The notes: generated by a model not told the origin, from the letters alone. DNA of 64,000 nt from Neckera pumila (GCA_963969595.1 OZ018408.1:13079823-13143822), one strand, 5' to 3'. Positions 11,091 through 24,300 are shown, counted from the stretch's first letter. Numbers and translations are program-made.

Positions 11091-12331
11091 GAGACTTGTC
11101 CACCGGCTCATCGAAAGGAAATCAATCCAAGCCAAAGCACAGGATCAGAATCCCCCCGCCTGCCCAAGCAAAACAGCCATTGATTCTCGTGTTGAAGGTT
11201 CTGCATCCTAGATCCCAGTGTCTCAGTTCAACTGAAGCCGCGGAAGAGACAAACGCACCGTATTCCGGATGTCCTCGTGAATTCCGTACGCATCACACAA
11301 AAGCTCAAGGCATCATGGTCGGTGTGGCCGGCACAGCCCAGACTCCTGAGAGAGCTCCCCCAGAGCCCAAGAGAATCGCCAACCATCATGTCCTTAACAC
11401 ACACGATAAGAATATTCGAATCAAACAACTGGGACTGGACTGCTTTCACCAGTCTTCGTCTCCAGACTTGGCTTGTCCAATTCGTCGATCAGTTAAGTGA
11501 GGAGGGAGAGCAGGATGTGACCAGATGATTGCCGTCTCCGACACTCTACTCCTGCTTTGGATCATGAAGCAGATTCCAGGCTCCTTCGTGAACCCATGTG
11601 AGAGGAATTTCAGGATCCGATAAAGCAGGATTCAGGTGTACTAGGTCAGGAGCTTGAGACATGAAATTACAGTCTCGGACTCGTGTGATAGATTTCAAGT
11701 CTTGCATAGATTCCTGTTTAGGGCGGGGTTTCGAATGGGGTAATGGTCAAAGCGGTCCTTGTAGTTGTCCCAGAGTCCTAATCTGCTGCCTGGTGGTTAA
11801 AGACGTTGAAGGCTTCGTTGGTTTAGGACGTGGCGAGGTCTACTTCCAGCTTAGGAGGGAGTAGCGATCGATCTGCTCCAAGTTTGTAGCATAGTCAGTG
11901 GGGCTTTCGTTGAATGGAATTGTCATGGGTAATCATCTTTTGTTCATTTCCAGCTACTTATAATTCACAAAGGCGGCGATTACCAGTAGTAGAGAAAATT
12001 AGCCAAATTGGCTTCGCAGCAGGACCACCACGCGGTGTGCTAGCTAGCCGTGATCGTCTTCTTCTTTTTCAATTCACTGGTGAGTTCATAGCAGAGAGAC
12101 CTGCAAGCTAGAAATGACATTGACTCAGTCACCCTTACGGGCTGATGATAGGGCAATCTCTCTGAATAGAGGAACTCACCTAGTTAATAAGTTTTGAAGA
12201 GAACACACGTTATCATGGCAACAATGAATTGGGAAATGGTGCACCAGTTTGCCAAAATCCTCGCGTAAGATCGATCAAGAGGTGCAGGACAGAACAGGGA
12301 GATCGATAGAGTACTCTCAGTTAGGATTATA
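11091..12331 (+). promoter_or_regulatory. Upstream region / probable 5' leader of the coiled-coil gene
   Basis: G+C rises sharply at about 11090 compared with the repeat DNA to the left, as expected for promoter and leader sequence of the gene starting at 12332. Open frames at 11096-11500 and 11661-11864 have no recognisable protein signature. I could not place a transcription start or a leader intron. Confidence 0.3.
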
Positions 12332-14676
12332 ATGAACAGGTGTGAGAAACCATCCAAGCGAACGAAGGGCCGATGGTCGGCGACGCCGGCGACCCCCGTG
12401 CACAGATGGAAGCAGGCGTCCAGCGATTACCAGCTCTACGAAGCAGGGCTGGTGATGGCCACACCTTTCGAAACTCCTCCCCCGTCGGCTCGAAAACTGG
12501 CGTCGTCGCTGTGGGAGCTTCAAGACCTGCCTCTCCCCGTTTGTCTGCCTGCCTGCCTCTACAGCCCCGACTGGATCCCTTGGGACTCGCCCTCCGAAGT
12601 GAACGGTGCTCCGCCTTCCGACAGCCCTTTCTCGCAGCCGGATTACGTCCTCACCCATCGCCAACTGAAGGTGCGTACATCCATTTGGACAGAACATGAA
12701 ACGCAAGTTTTGTGAGGTTTTCAGATCCCTTTAGACTGATGGAGTCAGTTTAATTTGCTGCTGAACGTTAATTCTGTTAACTTGGCGATATTCCATGTGC
12801 CATTTTGACATCTACATTAGCTTGTGTGCCGACAGATAAGTAATATGCAAAAGTGTGAACCGCGAAGCTAGGTTTTCCACCGCCATTCCCCGCCCGGCTC
12901 CCTAAATCATTTCATTTCTTCCTTTTCTTGGGGATCCCCTGCTCCACTTTGACGGAATACTGTCAATTTAACGGAATTGACGTTTGCTGCCTCAGACAGG
13001 AGCACACAGAGGCGTGCAAACTCGTCTTCAAAGATTGTTGACCAAAACCGCCGTGGATCCTGACGACGAGTCTGTTCATGCTCCCAATACTCCCACTCCG
13101 GTAAGTAAGTAATGTCTTCAGGATAATTTGTCTGAACACCTTTTGAATTTCACGGAAATCCAGTACAATTGTCTTGATGGCGCAAACAACCGTAAAATCT
13201 GAGGTAGAGGATACCTGATTCCATCTTTGATTCTAAGCCCTGTCAACAATAGCAACCCCTCTATACTCTTGGTCAGACTTATTAGCAGATGGTGGAAGCA
13301 AGACACATCTCTAAAAGAATTAAGGCCCGGATTGATCTTTTGAATGGCATTCAGGTCCTCTAGTCGTCTAAAAACTCCCCCTTTCAAACAGCATACAAAA
13401 TTTATACACAGTGATAAAAATTCATTTTAAGCATTTCAACATACGTAGGAGTGTGATTTTGAGAGCTGTGGAAAGATCTTTGGATTCAAGAGCCGATTCT
13501 GTTCAATCTATCAATACCTCAACAGATTTAATATTACTCTCTGCCTTAACTCTTTTTGAAAAGCTCAGAGTGAATTTTAGCTAGACTGATTTATCCTAGC
13601 ATCACTGCAATTTTTGTGTGTGGAATTCTGCACAGTAGAATAACATTTCAGCCAGCACTAATTCACATATACATTACACATAGCGTAAATGATATTGGAA
13701 ATGGCAGGTTGACAGGCGAAGACACATCCCGAGTCCTATTTTCGCAACGACTGGGAAGGAGATCGATGGCACTCCCACAACCTCCCAGGAGCTGCTGAAA
13801 GTCTTCAGTCAAATCCGCCTGCTGGAGGAGGAGCACACTACCAGTCTCAGTTTAACGACGTCCTTGCACGAGCAGTTGATGGAAGCGCACTCTCGCGTGA
13901 TGGAGCTGGAGATTCCTCAAAGAATTGCGCGACGCGAGATGGAGGGTCTCATGAAGCGGTTTTCGGATGAGAAGATGAGCTGGAAGGCGAAAGAGAAGGA
14001 GGCGGTGCGAGCTGCCGTGCAATCGATGAAAGAGGAATTAGACGAAGAGCGGAAGGCCAAGCAGAGAGTGGAAAGTGTCAACCGGAGGCTGATGAAAGAC
14101 CTCACGGAGTCCCAAGCAGTGGCTGCCAAACTGGTGAAAGAGCTCGAGAGCGAGCGCAAGGCCCGGCAGGTGGTGGAGGAGCTTTTTCACGACCTGGACC
14201 GGGAGAATGACAACCACAGAGTCGGCGAGATTGAAGAGCTCAAGCGCGTGCGGGAGGAGCTCGAAGAGGAGCGAAGAATGCTGCAGACAGCGGAGGTCTG
14301 GCGGGAGGAGCGCGTGCAGATGAAGCTGGGCGAAGCGAGTTTAGCGCTGGAGACCAAAAGTGCCGCCTTGGACGACATTCGGGCCGAGCTGGAGGCCTTT
14401 CTGGCCAGCAATCGAGACGCCGGGAGAATGTACGACAGTACCACCTTCCGAGATGCTCAAGTGTTGCATAAGATGCTGAGCACCGTGCACTACGACACGT
14501 CCATTTCGACCTTCCCACCCATGTCCTCCATATCCTCCATGTCCTCGACCGCCTCCTTTCCTCCCACCTCCGAGTACATGTATGCGGCCACCATGGACAC
14601 AGATTCCAGCCAGGGGAGTCGAAACCGGGGACATGCGCTCCTGTTCTATCCCGAAGGTATTGCGGATGCAGACTAG
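12332..14676 (+). CDS. BRANCHLESS TRICHOME / USO1-like plant coiled-coil protein
   Basis: Three exons, 12332-12670, 12996-13100 and 13708-14676 (TAG), join in phase 0 to give about 470 residues. Near residues 53-64 the motif SARKLASSLWEL matches the N-terminal box of the plant family that includes Arabidopsis BLT and the so-called intracellular transport protein USO1-like proteins (At1g50660, At5g41620). Exon three opens with a linker, then the family-typical stretch SQELLKVFSQIRLLEEEH, then a long Glu/Arg/Lys coiled coil to about residue 385. The tail is Ser/Thr/Met-rich (repeated SSISSMSSTAS type). In the family BLT acts in trichome branching through cytoskeletal partners; the function of this member is unknown. 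ATG 12332 is the first ATG in the exon that leads into the conserved box; there is no close upstream in-frame stop, so the start is less sure than the exon chain. Confidence 0.85.
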
Positions 14677-15096
14677 AAGGCGGTTCAGTAACCTTGCACA
14701 GATGGTGCACCCTAGAGATGGTGAAGTTTGAAACAGACGAGCCTTCGAAAGCAAGCTCGCTCTCCAGCTTGAACGCCCGCCAATGATTTCTGGTGAGGTA
14801 GCTTCACAAATAGACAACCACCATGGTATGTTGTACATTACTTATTGATATACATTTTCACAATTGCAAACAAAATGAAGAAGCTGAAAGGAGCATAGAT
14901 AGGGCGTTGAGAAGTACGAACTCTTGTCGAAACTCTTGCAGAATTAATGCTAGTAGTGGATGGATCAGTGGGTACAGTTGAATCCCACGCAATGAATCGA
15001 TCCCCTGGACGGAGCAGGTATGCGCAACTAAAAGTAAGGACGGTCAAAAATGGATAGAAATCTTTCAATTTTGAATCCCTCTATGCACATGGAAGC
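14677..15096. other. 3' flank of the coiled-coil gene
   Basis: Presumed 3' UTR and spacer between two convergent units. The minus-strand open frame at 14838-15068 has no recognised features. Confidence 0.35.
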
Positions 15097-15480
15097 TCAA
15101 TGTTTACCCTTATGTACCAGAATGTACACAGTATTCTCTGTTCCGAGGCTACTCGGACCAGAATCTTTAATGAATGCACCCTGCAACTTAACAGGACCTT
15201 GACCACGAATGTATGCAACTCTTCGTAATTTCTCACCCCTCTCGTCAGCAGGCTTTCTGCTCTGCGGAGGGAGTAAGGTTTCTGGTGGGAGCTTGGGGGC
15301 TTCTGTTGTATAAAGGGATCAATGTTCCCTTCCCCTGAGAAATGGTTCTATCCTAGTTGTACAGTACAGAAGGGTGAGAATTACGGCAAACAAGAGCAGC
15401 AGAAACTCCTCCGGAGACCACCGTGTCTTCAAAGACCATGGTTCATGAACATTCTTACTCATCTCTTTCACAAAGTTGCC
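15097..15480 (-). pseudogene. Coding relic with a membrane segment and one in-frame TGA; family not recognised
   Basis: Read on the minus strand from 15480, a single frame runs for 127 codons to a TGA at 15097-15099, interrupted only by another TGA at 15319-15321. The first part contains WSPEEFLLLLFAVILTLLYC, an evident membrane helix after a short charged stretch. The second part is soluble, with PADERGEKLRRVAYIRGQGP and a C-terminal VYILVHKG. The amino-acid composition on both sides of the stop looks like real protein, and G+C is higher than in the flanks. No splice site removes the stop. An AG at 15481-15482 on the minus strand could be an acceptor, but no upstream exon was found. It may be a decayed gene, a retrocopy, or two short separate genes. 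Confidence 0.4.
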
Positions 15481-15591
15481 CTAGCTTCTAGTTGTAAAGT
15501 GTCCCTTAAGTGAAATTAGAACATGCAAACTATGAAGTGAATGACCACAATCAAACACAAACATCCAAACCATTAAAAGGTATGTATACCC

Positions 15592-15713
15592 ATTGTCAAC
15601 TCTCCCTAGTCCAATTGCATCATTATGTACAGTAGTCCAACATTTGTGGCTTGAGATACTGGACAACTATACATAAGGATGCAATTGGGTTGCAATTGAC
15701 AATGGGTATACAT
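15592..15713. repeat. Near-perfect hairpin of 122 bp
   Basis: Arms of roughly 54-57 bases begin ATGTATACCCATTGTCAA on each strand and meet at a loop of about 20 bases near 15649. The arms stay complementary throughout with a few mismatches. It is either a small foldback MITE or a hairpin-forming transcript. Confidence 0.6.
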
Positions 15714-16600
15714 ATTGTGTACATCTATATTAGGATACCTATTGATACATGACCCAGTTTGTTAGATTCAAAATATTTGTCTCTTTGTCAATCTCTCTAA
15801 ATCTTTGCAAAGAATAAGTTTTGAGTACATTTCATAGCCTCAAGCTTTATAGGCCTACCTCCACTTTTTTTTGGAGATCTCAAATGGCCTTCCTAAATCC
15901 TTTACATACTTCATTACAACTTTACTTCCAACTTTGACTTTGCTCTAAGTAATCTTTATCAACCTAAAACCAATTCTATTTTTAGTCTTACAAAATCCAC
16001 TATATCATCCACTTCATGGTTGGTCTACAATAATTAACAAACTATTGTAATTAAATGAAAATTGGTATAAAGTTGCCCTAAATTCGTATTTACTTGCATA
16101 CATATACTAATTCATAGTATATATAATGTCTACATTTAAGTTAATAATGGTCCATACTTCACAACAATCTTGATGGATGTATTGATATTAACTAATAGAT
16201 GATATTTACTGCAATGTTACTATGTTAATTATAAGCAAGAATAAACTAATATTAACTATAAATAAATATTTTGCATTGCCTAAATTTTAATCATTTCTAT
16301 ATCTTTTCATTACATTAACATATGTGTTAAAATATAGTAGTGGCATTGGATTCCCTATGGTAATTCTATGGTAATAGAAATATATAATGCAAATAAGCAA
16401 CCAGTGAAAATGGCATGTTTCCAAAATTTCTAAATTTTCCCTAGTTGTAAAAGTCTTCTGTAGTCTATATATCCTATTTTTTGTTCTTAATTTATTTTAT
16501 TCATTTATATAATTTTCAATCACAATTTTGAACATATTCAATTCAATATATTCAATTTATGAGATATATTTTCTTTTTAAGTTTACATTCTATACATCTT
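15714..16600. other. AT-rich intergenic DNA
   Basis: No gene or clear repeat termini seen. Confidence 0.4.
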
Positions 16601-16800
16601 TCAACTTCAGCAACTTTATTGTGTGACATTTTTATGACAATGTAAAGAATTGTTCTAAAGATTGATAGTAGTAGAATTTTTGGCTCAAGTACAAAATCAT
16701 TCTTCAACTTCAACAACTTTATTGTGTGACATTTTTATGACAGTATAAAGAATTGTTCTAAAGAATGATAGTCATAGAAATTTTGGCTCAAGTACAAAAT
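16601..16800. repeat. Tandem duplication, two copies of 97 bp, period 103
   Basis: Copies at 16601-16697 and 16704-16800 share TCAACTTCARCAACTTTATT at the start and GGCTCAAGTACAAAAT at the end, with only a few differences. Non-coding. Confidence 0.8.
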
Positions 16801-17494
16801 GAATGAATGATTAGTGAATACAAACAGCTTCTCAATAGAGGAATTTCAGGATACTTGGTGCAAAAATGAGTTTTTTTGCTCTGGTAGCTATCACAAGCCT
16901 CAGTGGCATCTTTCTCTCAATCTCCCACCTAGGCTGATATGGCCGATTGAACCAGATTGATTCGGTTGTTTGTTTCTCTTTCATGTGTTTTTTAATGCAA
17001 TGGTCATTGTTCTTTGAAAAAAAAAATGAATGAACAATTAAATCAAAACATCTCATGGCATGTGTAAATAGCAAAGTTTTCACATAATCTCCACTACTAC
17101 AATCTCGTTCAACATGAACAATCACTACGCCCAATTAGATTCAGCATTCATTTCTTTCATGTAGCTTGTTAATTGCTTTAGGGTAATAATTGAGAGTTAA
17201 TCCTTGAATGATATTACGGACTTACTTGGTAGCCAATAACCCAAGAATAAAAAAAGTACTCTGAAGCAGGGCATGGGTCTTGTTGCTTGTCCAAAATTTG
17301 TTTAGGCAAGGCATGCAAAAATAAACAGTGAATAGTGCTTTGACTTTGCAACCTAAATGCTTGCCTAAATGTGATGCTTAGAAAGCAATATTTAGTATTG
17401 TAGAAGTGGGTTGAGTAGGTTGAAATATTCCAAATGCAAAACCACTTTTGTCAACGATTCTCTCAAAGCAAAACTAACTCATTCTATCATTTAA
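16801..17494. other. AT-rich intergenic DNA
   Basis: Nothing recognised. It ends in TTAA at 17491-17494. Confidence 0.4.
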
Positions 17495-18071
17495 CTCCTA
17501 AACATCCAGGATGCTCTCCAGAATTCATGATTTTAAGAAAACTCATTATTGAAAGTATTATTTGGAAAAATATTTTGGAATTCATATATGAATAAAGTTG
17601 TAGATTTCAAGTTGTAGATTCCATTTGCTGGGTAGATTCACTTATGCTATCAACAATATTTTTTTATAAATTTTGAAAACAAAATTTCAAAATTCCTTCA
17701 AAATTAGATAAGAAATAAAATATTATCATATTTGAATAAAATTTGTTGGAATGGATTTGAAATGAGGTTCTCTTGACATAGTGATTTTTTGAAATTTTGT
17801 GTTTTTAAAATCTATAATCTCAATTCTGCAAATCTTGTTTTGAACTAGAGTCAATGAAATTTTGGCTTTGTCAACCTCTTGATATACTTCCACATTTGAA
17901 ATACTAAAAAACAAATACTCTGGTTACATCAAATCCAACCATTAGATAGGACAACAACTTGATAAAATATCTCTACAAACTATAATGACTTTCATCAAAG
18001 CAATTATGAGGATGAAACTTGAGTTTCTATCTATTTGCTGTCTAAAAAGTGGACGTCAAAGCGCTTAGGGG
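17495..18071. mobile_element. TTAA-flanked non-autonomous element, subfamily C, 577 bp
   Basis: The left end is CTCCTAAACATCCAGG after TTAA (17491-17494). The right end is GTCAAAGCGCTTAGGGG before TTAA (18072-18075). The copy at 39276-39820 is its inverse and matches across most of the length (shared phrases around the GGTTGGATTTG and CATTGACTYTA blocks). The interior differs from subfamilies A and B. No open frame of note. Confidence 0.7.
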
Positions 18072-18211
18072 TTAAAGAGGAACTCACTGATTTTACAAAG
18101 TATTTGAAAATCATGTTAAACTAGCTCACTTTATTTATCAAAATTTACTCTTCTGATTTGATTCTAACTGTTACTCAAATTGCCAAGTGTTTCTAACTGT
18201 TTTAAAAAAAA

Positions 18212-18767
18212 ATCCCTTTGTCCCAAAATAGATGTTCCAAAATGATTGTCTACTACTTCAAATTTAGTTATATGAAAATGCAATTCATAAAATAGTCATT
18301 ATGTTACAATAAAAGTTTTAGTTAGACGGAAACAAAATTCATGAAATAGTCAATTTCAGTTCCACAAAGATATAATTCATGAAATAGTCAGTTTTAGTTG
18401 CACAAGCTACTAACAACAAGTTACTCACAAGCTGCTCAAGAAAAATCTAATTAGAAACTATCTTCACAAAATCTTCACGTGGTACAAAGATAAGATGGAA
18501 AACAATGTGTTGCTATGCTCAGTACTCGTTTTTTGATGGAAAACCATAAGCTAGTGGGTGATTTATCATGTGAACTTGCAACCTCAACTTTCCTGCTTTA
18601 AGTATTTCATGCTTTAAACTTGATATTGCCATTTTTGCAAACTACTAAGAAAATCAAGAGTTAACCTATATGTCTATATTCATTACTTTACAAAATTCTC
18701 AAAATTTGGCCTTAATCTTGAGAAAAGTTTGTCATGGGACAATCATTTTGGAACAGAGGGTGTACTA
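18212..18767. mobile_element. Degraded Stowaway-like element, about 555 bp
   Basis: The left end TCCCTTTGTCCCAAAATAG and the right end GGAACAGAGGGTG are diverged forms of the ends of the element at 7129-7918. Both share an inner AAAATGAT box and a tail of the AAAGTT-type seen at 7129. TA is recognisable only at the right flank. Confidence 0.6.
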
Positions 18768-19553
18768 CACTTAATATGGGTATTAAGGGGATCCATACTA
18801 ATTAATCAACATCTCACACTATATAAATACCTACGTCTACTATACATTAATAATTATTGAAGTGTGTGGGGATTGTACATCATATTTCAAACATCTACAG
18901 TTTTCAAGGATAAGTCCCTTCAATTTCTTGGTCCCCTTAATATCCCTATTCAATGTATAAAGCTAATTCTTGTATTTAAAATTTACAAGTCCATTTCAAA
19001 TATCCTATCTTCCTATTTTGTATATTTATGGATTTGAAGACTATTGTCCAATATTAAATGTTAGGGGCAATATTTCATCATAAGGCAAAATTTTACGATT
19101 TTTATTCAAAAGATTCATTTCTAGGTTTAAATGCATCAATAGTTTTTTCCAAATGATAAATAATAGTCTTTAGAAAAATAAATAAAGTGATCAAAATTTT
19201 TCAAAGTAAATAAAAATATATAAATGAAAATTGATTTCTACCCAAAAATGGTTAGATTTTGTCGTTGCCAATAAAACAATTATTGTATGTTAAATTACTT
19301 TGAAAATTAACATTGTCAATGATTGTTGTAGCTTTTCTCACTAATGACTACCACCAAGCTGCCCCACTGTCCCCTCAAAAACACAGGACAACTCATTTTT
19401 GAAAATGGATTAGCCAAAAGTTACAAAATATTAGCATTAAGAAATTCAATGACGTGTTGAGGGTCCAATTGGATTGCATGTGGATTTGTATATGAAATCC
19501 ATATATATATATACACATTCTAACTCTCATAATGTGGCTATTTAGAAAACAAT
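18768..19553. other. AT-rich intergenic DNA
   Basis: A short (TA)n tract lies near 19502. No gene. Confidence 0.4.
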
Positions 19554-19829
19554 CATTAGATGAGGTTTCAAGGGGCTAAGGGGCCGTTTCAAGTTTGTTT
19601 CCTATGTTGTAAACCATCTAGTGCTGGCTATAACAAAGAAGAATTAAAAATAAATAAAAAATAATATGAAAAAATTTAAATTAAATTTTTTTTAACTTAA
19701 ACTAGTAAAATATTATCATTTTACTACATATTCACTTTGCTATGTCAAACTGGCAATGTGGCAAAGTTTCCACAAGCCAAGAACTCAGGGAACTGATAGC
19801 CTTATTAAGTACTTCAATCTCATCCAATG
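19554..19829. mobile_element. CATTAGA-terminus MITE, 276 bp
   Basis: It starts CATTAGATGAGGTTTCAAGG and ends CTCATCCAATG. The family phrase GGGGCCGTTTC follows the left end, and a GGCAATGTGGCAAAG block precedes the right end. Confidence 0.6.
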
Positions 19830-21150
19830 TGAATAGTAAAGGTCAAATACTTTGCATGTAAGACAAGTGTGTTCCAATCAATAATATAGTAGAAAGTAGG
19901 CAAGATAATCGAGAATGTTATCAAAAAAAGGGATTAGATTATAGAAGTCTAATATACATATACAACTATTGACAAGGACACCAATTATCCTATATTTTTT
20001 GTTAAAAAGTTGAGTTGATACCCATATTTCAATTCTTAGATTTTGAAATAATAATTCAAAAACTAGTCTAGAATGTTTCAAATTGTCTAGCTATACTATT
20101 TTATTATTGAGGCTTTGATGCATTGAATGACTATCACCACTCGATTCCTACTTTATTCTAAAATGTCTAAAAGTTATTATCACCACTAAGATAAACTGGC
20201 CTATGACAAGCAGAATGGTTTGCCTTATTGGTAAGGTTGAATTTTTTTTAAATTCAGGTAAAGGCAAATGTGAAAAGCAGAGAGAGCAATCAATATGATG
20301 AAATATGAATTTGTTACAAATTTTTGAAGTGCACTACTCAATTGGCCCAAAAGAGTCTCTAGACTACTCCAAAACCAACAAAAATGAGCTCCATCTCACT
20401 CACCTAAAGCAATATGTGACAATATTTCTTAACATGGCTACAAACATGAAGGCCTAAAAAAGTCACTTCTTGTAGTGAATTTACACTCAAAAGGTGGGAG
20501 TTCCTATTGCAAGTCATTAGGGTAGAAGTATCTATTTGTGATAACTTAAATATTTTAGCTTGTAGGATATGGGAAATTTGTTGAGAAATTGACCTCAATG
20601 CCAAAAAAAGTTAAAAACTTAAGAATTTTAAGACAAATTCAATATTTTATTCAATACAAATGTGGATTTTTCATTTGGACCCATTCTAATTCTATAGACT
20701 CACCTATTCTTTGGCACTTCTCCCTAAGCAAAGAGGGAAGATAGATGAATGAACAAGAAGATACAAATAGAGAATCTTTTTCAATGAACAATGCATCCAA
20801 TTGTTGTCGACAATAGGTCACCGTAGAAAGCCATTATTGGGGTTTATCACAAATGGGTACTTCTACCTTAATCACTCCATCACCATCATCCAAGACATTG
20901 CCAATGTGGCCACTGACTCAACCCAATGTAGGCCAAATCCTGTTGATAGAAAAAAGACTGTCATAAATTGATGGTAAGTGTTTGTGATTAAGTGTCTGTG
21001 GTGGACCTTTTGGCTGTCATAGGCTGGAGTGTACCTTACATTCTGAAAATGCCCAGAGAAGGTCAGTGGGGCAATGAGCAGTCGGTATTTTTTTTCCTTC
21101 GACGTACCGTAACCATGTTCTTATTTTTCGTTTTCTTCGTGATGGAGTGA
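19830..21150. other. AT-rich intergenic DNA with a dispersed repeat
   Basis: About 20270-20540 is a diverged copy of the interior of the element at 56273-56713 (shared TTTTTGAAGTG, AGACTACTCCA and TGACAATATTTCT-like phrases). No gene. Confidence 0.45.
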
Positions 21151-21390
21151 GAGAATCGTCGGTCCTCACGGAGCTCTAGCGATGGTGGACAGCAACAACA
21201 AATAAAGCTCCTGACGTTGCTCGTGCACACAGCAGTAACAAGGCTATCTTGTGATCAGCTGAAACCTTCATCGATCAGTAGCTTCGTGTGCTAATTGTGT
21301 GTGCGATTGCAGTGGATCTTATTAGGGTTACGAGCAGTGGCTCGATCGTAGTAGGGTTCGGGGTCCTGCACTACAGGAGTGTTGGGCACA
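21151..21390 (+). promoter_or_regulatory. 5' leader region of UNC-50
   Basis: G+C rises from about 21090 on. No ATG in this stretch starts a frame that leads into the conserved protein, so it is read as promoter and 5' UTR. The transcription start was not located. Confidence 0.4.
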
Positions 21391-24300
21391 ATGTTGGACA
21401 CGGTGAATCATCGGGGTCGCTCCTCTAGCGGTGGACACCGAAATCACTCTCGATCTGCTCTACCTCAGTACTTGCGCCGAATTGTGAAGGTACGTGGTGA
21501 TGGCGCTCTTGCCTTGTTTTGGGTCGTGGTTAGTCTCGAGGACGATTGGTACTGGGACAATCGTCTGCTTGAACTGAGTGCCCTATCGCGTTCATGAATT
21601 TAGGCGCCGTAATGCAGCTCGTCATCGCACGCGATGTTTTGGATTTTGAAGGCAGCCGGTGTAATTGGTAATGGCATTGCACTTTGATGTTTGGAATTTT
21701 GAAGGGAGATCGTGTAGTTGGTAAGGTAGGGACATCGAAATTCGCCACTTTTACTATGGAGCATAATTACTATTATTAGTCTGGTCGTATTCTCTTATGC
21801 TCTAGTTGACAAATGAAAGGGGATTCCAACGCCACAAAGAATGCATTATTTGGATGCTGCATTCGAAAGTTACGAAGTTATGAAGATATATTCGGAGATG
21901 ATCTAGAACAGGCACCACCAGTTGATTACATGTTGAGTTGGTTATATTTCTATATAAATCTATCGTCTAAGATTTTAGGGTGGCGCTATGCATGGGATCG
22001 GTGGCAATTTTGGGTGTCCCTACCTTACATGAAGGAAGTTGCTTTGCAAAGGCTAGCATGCTGTAGAGCTGGACAGTTTAACTCGAGAATCTACCAAATG
22101 ATCTCAAGGGGTTAGGATTGCAAGGTCGCTCCTATTGATTTGAGACTGTGGTGGGTTCTGGAGGTCATTTAGCATTTAGGACATCCGTTTGGGGGAAGTG
22201 GACTTGGACATTCCTTATAACAATTTTCTTTAGAGATTCGAGAACGTGCCTACTGTTGCAATGTGTAAGTGGGTCGTTTGCTTGAGATGCCTTTGATTGC
22301 TCTTGTGAATTTTGAAGAATATCACAAGTTTTAGGGCATTCATTTGCGTCCCATTTCTTTCATGTGGCCTGATTGTTCGCAACTGAAGAGAGTATAATAG
22401 TATGCAACTGAATCACTTGGCTTAGACTCGCTGCCTGGGTTAGCAGATGGATGCAAACTGTGGTGAATGGGTGAGGGTTTCTTGACAGTTAGCATGTTAT
22501 TGGGGATTAAGAGGACGTCTTGTGAAGAACATGCGAACTGATTGGGATGTGGATGATCGCCAGTATCAACAAATGGACATGGAGTACACCTTCTGGCAAA
22601 TGCTTCACCTCTGCACATTACCCAAAGTTGTGTAAGTGCTTTGTTGGTTGTACAGCTTTGAAGATCCTGTAGTCTTCATATGTTTAAGCAGTCAACGTTC
22701 ATGTGAGATGATAGCAATCCGAAATTTTGTACTTGATTTATCACTGAATTGCACACATGTCTACAGGTACCAGCAAACCAAGTATCACAAACGTACGTGC
22801 TAACAAATTCCGTGCTCTCAATTTTTCACAACTTTTTCTCTTCGAGCATTGTGCTTCAAAATCAGAACTGCGGGTCAATCTTGGGTTGTCCGTTTTCGCG
22901 AATGCACTAGCTTGGAGATTAAGGTGTCTATTGAGTCAGTAAAATTTCTTCTGTTATTTTTTAAGATTTTTTCAGTAGAATTGATTGTAGTTGTGTCTGC
23001 AACCCTGTGATGCCCAGGACAGTGTACTATTTAACGGAGCATTCATCTCTTATCCCAGCTTGCAGTATGGTCATAACTTCAGACAATGTAGTTTTAAAGA
23101 TTCGAAAGGAAAAACTGAACGCTGCTAGCGTACCTGGATCTGCCTGTGCAGAGACAAAAAATCAGTGGGCACGAGATGATCCAGCTTTTGTGGTCATCTG
23201 CAGTTTTTTATTGGCAGTAGCAGCTTCAGCATTCTGTGCTGCGTATATTCCATTTTATGTTTATACTTTACTCATTACTGCTCGGGTTCTACTAAACAAA
23301 GTCATCTGTTAGTTTTCTCAAATAGTGGTATGAGTCTTTGATTGGATACGGAGTGGTGCTAGTCTCGTATTTCGGTTCCAATGCGCTTCCACCATATGTT
23401 CCAGAGCTTCATCGATTTCGATTTCTAAGATTGACAAGAGTGGACAAGAGCCAGTTATTCAGACATCTGTTTTACAGCTATAAGTGTGAATCATTCATCT
23501 ACCTTTAACCTCAGGCAATGAAATTCTTCCTAATGCAGGTATGGGCACAGCGCAGTGCAAGCAGCCTTCACCGTCGCATCCGTGGTCGTTATGCATTTTT
23601 TATTGGCTGGAATCTCCTTGGCCTCTATCTTCTGGTGAGCTTTTGTTAAGTTTGTGTCAATTTGTCAAAAGTTCCAATAATGTTTTGTGCTGCTTTAGTC
23701 ATGGTATATGTCTACCCATGGAAGAAAGTAGTTGAAGCATATAGTCTTCATGATGTTAGAAAGATCTTGCATTTCTACTTGCCCAGTCTACACACATTCG
23801 GTGCATCTATATGAGGATGGGGCCTGGAGGGTTTTGTCGATGTTGAGTTAAATTTTATTGCTATGGGATCATAGCCAAACTTTTCAGAATACAGACCGGA
23901 GGTTCATCACCTTGTGAATTTTTATCTGAGGTCTAGCTTTCTCGTTCATCATTCATGACTCAATTTTATATAACTTACTCTGTTGGCAGGTTCCTGTCCA
24001 ATCACTATCTTCGGGAAGAGATTGCTGTACATACACATGTCGTGGAGCAACGCGTTGAATGGTGAGTTGGATGGATCTATTGTCACAAGTTGGTTCAAGT
24101 CTTCATTTTTTGGCTTCTTGTACATAAGCTGATGCCGGACCTTTAGTTTGCAAACACATTTGCAGGTAGGATGTTTCCGCCTTACACGTTACATATCACA
24201 TTGGAGAGCATTTTTAGTTTCATTTTAAGAGGCTTATGTATCTGCTCAGGGGAACAACTCTCAAGTGACAACACGGACTTTGAATCTGACTTCTATGTAT

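Noticed and set aside
11096..11500. 134-codon open frame as a gene
   Set aside because: No domain, no low-complexity pattern, no splice partners and a competing frame on each strand; treated as leader or promoter DNA.
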